Positions 60,475-64,000 of a stretch of 64,000 bases of DNA are shown piece by piece. The DNA comes from an uncultured Ruminococcus sp. (GTDB lineage Bacteria > Bacillota > Clostridia > Oscillospirales > Acutalibacteraceae): NCBI GenBank assembly GCA_902762615.1, contig CACWOX010000003.1:48235-112234 (forward strand), given 5' to 3'. The number at the start of each line of letters is the position of its first letter. The stretch's first letter is position 1. A program made the position numbers and the translations under genes. The notes under the pieces were generated by a model. That model made no database searches and was not told where the DNA came from. It saw nothing but the letters and a program-made list of their open reading frames with translations.

Positions 60475-62364
60475 TCAGCCCATGACCTCGCTCGGGTCGT
60501 ATTCAAACGGAACGTCAGGGTGTGAAGCGCTTGTCGCCTGCGTCGTGCTCTTCGTGGTACTTGCGGTAGTAATAGTACTTTTGGCAGTGCTTGCCGCCGT
60601 ACTCTTTGTGGTACTTGCCGTAGTGTTTGGCGTGGTATCAGCCGTAGTCGGATCGCTCTGCGAGGCTTCGGTCTCTGAAGAAACGTCCTCAGAGGTCGTT
60701 TTTTGCGTTGTCTTCTTTGTGGTTCGCTTGGTTGTTTTGCGGGTGGTCGTGGTCGTTGCAGCTGTCGCCTTGGTCGTTCTGCGGGTGGTTGTGGTCGTTG
60801 CTTTCGTAGTTAAAGTTGTCGAAGTCGTTGAAACCGTTGTGGTTGTGACGGTGGAAGCGGTTGTCTTTGCCTTCCCGTCAAACAGCTTTTCAAAGGTCTC
60901 TTCGTCAATATTGCCCGTTGCCTTGACGCCGTTTGCCTTGCGGAATGCGTCTATTGCCTTTTCCATAGCCTTATTATAGCTGCCGTCCGCGTCGTCTTTA
61001 TCGAGATACCCCAATGCGCAGAGCCTTTTCTGCACAGCCTTTACAAGAGCATTGCTCTTGCCTGGAGCAAGCTGTTTTTTGTCATATTCCGGCTCCTTTT
61101 CGGAAGGCATGGAGCTGACTTCATCTGTCTTGGAAACATCGGACACCGAAACAGGGATTTTGCCGTCGTCCCGTCTGATCACGCCCGGAGAACCTGCCGC
61201 CTGAATCGCAATTCGGCTGACAAGCCATCCCACCCCCAACAGAAGCACAACAAGCGCAGCCGCCTTGGCAAAAAGCGGCACGCCGTACTTTCTGCGACGA
61301 CGGTCGTCAGCTTCTTTGCGCGAATACGGTATTGGCTCCGCGGCATTGCTCCTGCCGTAATCGACGAAATCTTCAATGGAATCCTCGTCCACATCATAGC
61401 TCGCGTAATCTCCCGCTTCCGGCACAGCCTGCGGTTCGGGAGATTCTTGCAGCCATGCAGTCTCATCGGCTGAACTGTCACTGCCGACGTTCTCGGGAAG
61501 TATCTGAGAAGCAAGAAATGCATCCATATCTCCGTCGTCCACAGAATAATCTTCCGCTAAAGCCGGCGACAGACTGTCGCTTTCCTTTGATTCCATATCA
61601 ATGAGAAGCTCGGCAACCAGATCGTCAATTTTCGGGACGCCAAGATGCATTTGCATTTCATCCGCTTTGCTCTGCAGATCCTGTATCTGTGTGATATCAT
61701 ATGACGGAGCGGACGCTTCCTCCGAATCAGGTATCTCGCCTGATTCGTCAATCGTATTGTCCTGCCACTCTGTCAATTCTTCCACCGCGTCATCGGGTCT
61801 GACAGAAACAAATTCGCCGTCAAATACAGGATCGTTCTCGTCAAAAAGATCGTCAACTTCCGATGCCGAATTTTCAGTATCATCCGGGGCATCAGACGCA
61901 ACGGTATCCTGTTGCTCCTGCCATTGTGCCGGCTCGTCCTCGCCGGAAATATCGTCCAGACTGTCGATGAGCTTGGCAATGTTGTCGAAGGGGTCGCCGT
62001 CGTCTTCCTCTGTTTCTGACAAAGAAAACATATCGTCGCCGCCTCTGCGGAGCATTTTCTTTAAAGCATGCATCGTGTACTCGACGATCTCCTCCTGACT
62101 CGGAGCAAATTCATATTCCGACGGCTCGACGGAATCATCGCTAAGAAGTTCATCAACAGACTTTTTTTCAGTCAGATCTCTGAATGTCAGCAGCTCTATT
62201 TCACAGTCGTGGTCGATAACATTGTCCAGTCCCAGTCTTTTTCCGTCAACCTTAACGGCAATCGCAGACTTGGTATCCTGCGAATCGAATTCCTCAAGAA
62301 TATCGGAGACTGTCATTCCCGAATCAAATCTTTTGGTTTCTCCGTTGATTGTTATCTTTATCAT
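60475..62364 (-). CDS. TGS-domain membrane protein with peptidoglycan-binding domain
   Basis: 629 residues in an unusual order. Residues 1-~70 form a TGS domain closely resembling that of ThrS (MIKITINGETKRF, KSAIAVKVDGKRL, CEIELLTFRDLTEKK against MIKVTLKGN, KSACAAKVNGN, CEVEILTFDDIDGKK). An acidic Ser/Asp/Glu-rich linker (~75-350) is followed by a transmembrane helix (GVPLFAKAAALVVLLLGVGW) and a PG_binding_1 domain (KSNALVKAVQKRLCALGYL ... DEETFEKLFDG). A Thr-rich tail (TTTTRRTTKAT-type, ~510-600) ends the protein. Topology suggests TGS inside, wall-binding part outside. Function unknown. Confidence 0.82.
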   Translation of the reverse strand: MIKITINGETKRFDSGMTVSDILEEFDSQDTKSAIAVKVDGKRLGLDNVIDHDCEIELLTFRDLTEKKSVDELLSDDSVEPSEYEFAPSQEEIVEYTMHALKKMLRRGGDDMFSLSETEEDDGDPFDNIAKLIDSLDDISGEDEPAQWQEQQDTVASDAPDDTENSASEVDDLFDENDPVFDGEFVSVRPDDAVEELTEWQDNTIDESGEIPDSEEASAPSYDITQIQDLQSKADEMQMHLGVPKIDDLVAELLIDMESKESDSLSPALAEDYSVDDGDMDAFLASQILPENVGSDSSADETAWLQESPEPQAVPEAGDYASYDVDEDSIEDFVDYGRSNAAEPIPYSRKEADDRRRRKYGVPLFAKAAALVVLLLGVGWLVSRIAIQAAGSPGVIRRDDGKIPVSVSDVSKTDEVSSMPSEKEPEYDKKQLAPGKSNALVKAVQKRLCALGYLDKDDADGSYNKAMEKAIDAFRKANGVKATGNIDEETFEKLFDGKAKTTASTVTTTTVSTTSTTLTTKATTTTTRRTTKATAATTTTTRKTTKRTTKKTTQKTTSEDVSSETEASQSDPTTADTTPNTTASTTKSTAASTAKSTITTASTTKSTTQATSASHPDVPFEYDPSEVMG

Positions 62365-62415
62365 ATGTCATGATTCCCCCCGGCACAATGATCATTTTGG
62401 TAATAGTATGAATTA

Positions 62416-64000
62416 TCAGCCGACCGGAACCTCAGTTTTACTGTCAACCTCAGTCGTATTCTCGCTGCTTGCGGCGGCGTCAGATGATGCCTGCTCGCTT
62501 TCGGCGGCTGTTGTGTTTTTGGTGTTTTCGGCGGTATCCTTACCTGCCTTTTTAGAGGATGAAGCCGTCGTGCTCTCCTCCATAGAGGATTCGGCAGATG
62601 TGGCAGCGGTAGGCTTTGTTTCCTCCTGAGAAGCCGGCGCAGTTGTCTGTTCCTGACCGGAAGGTGTGGTCTGTGTCTCACTTTCACTGGCGGAAGTCTG
62701 CGCTTCGGTTGCCGACGTCTCGGTTTCCGTGGTAGTAGGCAGGTCGGTGGTTCTGGTGGTGGGAGCCGTTGCGTTGCTGTCAAAAATCAGCGAATAGGTG
62801 GTCTTGTCCACTTCTCCGGTGACTTCGAGGAAATTTGCCTTTTGGAACTGCATAACCGCAGTTCGGGTTGCCTTGTCATATGTGCCGCTCACGTTGCTCT
62901 GAGACAGGTAGCCCAGTGACGCAAGCGTCTTCTGCACAGCGTCCACCATATCTCCCGTGTCGCCTTCCGTCAGCTTTTCGGCAGTGAATTCCGGCACTAT
63001 GATCGGCTCGGGTTCCTGATCGTCGTTGAAGGGCTTAATGATCGTGCTGGTCGTGGAATAATCATACTCCTCGGCGGACACGGTGTCGTTCTCCCCCATG
63101 ACGGAAAAGGCGACAAAGCTCAGCAGCCACGCGATTCCCGTTACAATTACCAGAAGTCCCGCGATCTGCTTGACTCCCCTGAAAAAGCTGTAGCGCTTTT
63201 TCAGGCGTAGCGCAGAGGAGTCATCGTCGCCGTAATAGGACGAATAAGAACCTGCCTCTCCGTATGTCGGCTCAGGTCTTACCGGCTGGAACACATTGGT
63301 GTGTCCTATATCCTGTTCCTGAGCGGATATATCTACGCCGTCATCGTCGGATTCCGCACCAGACGGTTCGCAATCGCCTCCGGTGACAAACACCTTCACA
63401 TCATCATCTTCCTCAACGGAAGGCTTCTCTGTCTCTGATTTTTTGACAAAGACCTTTACATCATCGTCTTCGTCATCGTCAATGAAGGATTTTGCCTCAA
63501 GATTCTGTGCGCTCATAGCGCTTGCAAGAGCATTCAGCTCTATCTCGCCGCCATTGTCCGACGGCTCAAATTCCATTGTATCGTCTTCGGCAGGCTCACT
63601 GATTGAAAGGCTGTCGTTTTCCGCAAGCTCGTCCGCAATATGCCAAAGCTCTTCCGCCGATATCTCTTCCTCTGCGGCTTCGCTGTTATCCGAAAAGGCT
63701 TCTTGCAGACCGTCCACAAGATCCGTAATTCTATCGGCTAAAATCTGTTCTTCGGATTGCCCTTGCTCGGCTGGCTCTTCGTCGGGCTGCTCCTCTTCGG
63801 GCTGCTCTTCGTCGGGCTGCTCCTCTTCGGGCTGCTCTTCGTCGGGCTGCTCTTCGTCGGGCTGCTCTTCGTCGGGCTGCTCTTGCTCGGCTGGCTCTTC
63901 GTCGGGCTGTTCTTGCTCGGCTGGCTCTTCTTCGGGCTGTTCTTGCTCGGCTGGCTCTTCTTCGGGCTGTTCTTGCTCGGCTGGCTCTTCTTCGGGCTGT
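62416..64000 (-). CDS. membrane-anchored peptidoglycan-binding protein with acidic repeat N-terminus (5' end off window)
   Basis: Paralogue of the preceding gene's second half: an acidic Asp/Glu region, a transmembrane helix (GLLVIVTGIAWLLSFVAFSV), PG_binding_1 (TGDMVDAVQKTLASLGYLSQ ... YDKATRTAVMQFQKANF) and a Ser/Thr/Ala-rich C-terminal tail. Upstream of residue MDGLQEAF the frame stays open to the window edge, through EEQPD and EEPAEQEQP repeats, so the true start lies beyond 64000; a GTG at 63717 is not a credible start. Gap to the TGS gene is 51 bp, so the two are probably one operon. Confidence 0.82.
   Translation of the reverse strand, partial: QPEEEPAEQEQPEEEPAEQEQPEEEPAEQEQPDEEPAEQEQPDEEQPDEEQPDEEQPEEEQPDEEQPEEEQPDEEPAEQGQSEEQILADRITDLVDGLQEAFSDNSEAAEEEISAEELWHIADELAENDSLSISEPAEDDTMEFEPSDNGGEIELNALASAMSAQNLEAKSFIDDDEDDDVKVFVKKSETEKPSVEEDDDVKVFVTGGDCEPSGAESDDDGVDISAQEQDIGHTNVFQPVRPEPTYGEAGSYSSYYGDDDSSALRLKKRYSFFRGVKQIAGLLVIVTGIAWLLSFVAFSVMGENDTVSAEEYDYSTTSTIIKPFNDDQEPEPIIVPEFTAEKLTEGDTGDMVDAVQKTLASLGYLSQSNVSGTYDKATRTAVMQFQKANFLEVTGEVDKTTYSLIFDSNATAPTTRTTDLPTTTETETSATEAQTSASESETQTTPSGQEQTTAPASQEETKPTAATSAESSMEESTTASSSKKAGKDTAENTKNTTAAESEQASSDAAASSENTTEVDSKTEVPVG
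63755..64000. repeat. coding tandem repeat (EEQPD / EEPAEQEQP) running off the window
   Basis: 15 bp units (encoding EEQP(D/E)) and 27 bp units (encoding EEPAEQEQP) alternate in frame from about 63755 to the edge. All units are multiples of three, so the protein frame is preserved. The identity between units suggests recent slippage expansion. Total length beyond the window is unknown. Confidence 0.88.

Noticed and set aside
1..64000. CRISPR arrays, tRNA or rRNA genes, prophage and transposases
   Set aside because: No regularly spaced repeats with unique spacers, no cloverleaf, and no phage or transposase domain was recognised; the tandem repeats found lack spacers.

Overview
This 64 kb window comes from a Gram-positive, low-to-mid GC Firmicute, most likely a Ruminococcaceae/Oscillospiraceae-type clostridium. 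The evidence is the murB-rapZ-whiA and scpA-scpB clusters, HprK, a GerW-type sporulation protein, a T-box leader on thrS, a glmS ribozyme, and near-consensus sigma-A promoters. Almost every gene lies on the minus strand. The plus-strand genes are two lipoproteins and a membrane protein at 26-29 kb and a DUF6873-like gene at 34.6 kb. No tRNA, rRNA, CRISPR array, transposase or prophage was seen.

Layout (minus strand unless noted): an M16C metalloprotease cut by the left edge; metA-leuB; a glycogen debranching enzyme; two tandem LTA-synthase-like phosphotransferases; a radical SAM/SPASM maturase with a small peptide gene directly upstream (candidate RiPP or modified lipopeptide system); a three-gene biotin carboxyltransferase set (12S/1.3S/5S-like); GNAT, rluB-type pseudouridine synthase, DacF, GerW, DUF2953, scpB, scpA and an M50 protease. 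An accessory patch (24-29 kb) follows, with PadR plus two HAAS-type membrane proteins and a divergent XRE regulator beside related lipoproteins. Next come a CadC/CadA metal-efflux pair, glmS with its ribozyme and a probable small RNA, and a purine operon (purE-F-M-N ... purO ... AICAR formyltransferase ... purD) interrupted by SMI1/KNR4-like and membrane genes. The right part holds pfkA, dnaE, osmC-like, murB-rapZ-whiA, glk, hprK, a PucR-type regulator with a 2-hydroxyacid dehydrogenase, T-box-controlled thrS, and two membrane-anchored peptidoglycan-binding proteins. One of these carries a TGS domain resembling the N-terminus of the neighbouring ThrS.

Intergenic DNA is unusually structured. 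A ~240 bp palindrome-rich element occurs three times in the same orientation (4.9, 21.4 and 50.5 kb), with a 20 bp piece at 37.6 kb. Short tandem repeats of 7 or 14 bp sit at many gene junctions, several running through the stop codon. A ~280 bp MITE-like inverted repeat lies at 18.1-18.4 kb.

The best candidates for something undescribed are the peptide/radical SAM pair (11.9-13.4 kb), the TGS-transmembrane-peptidoglycan-binding protein next to thrS (60.5-62.4 kb), the small RNA upstream of glmS (34.34-34.43 kb), the paired lipoproteins with their XRE switch (26.2-29.1 kb), and the two repeat families. All calls come from reading the sequence; no database search was run.
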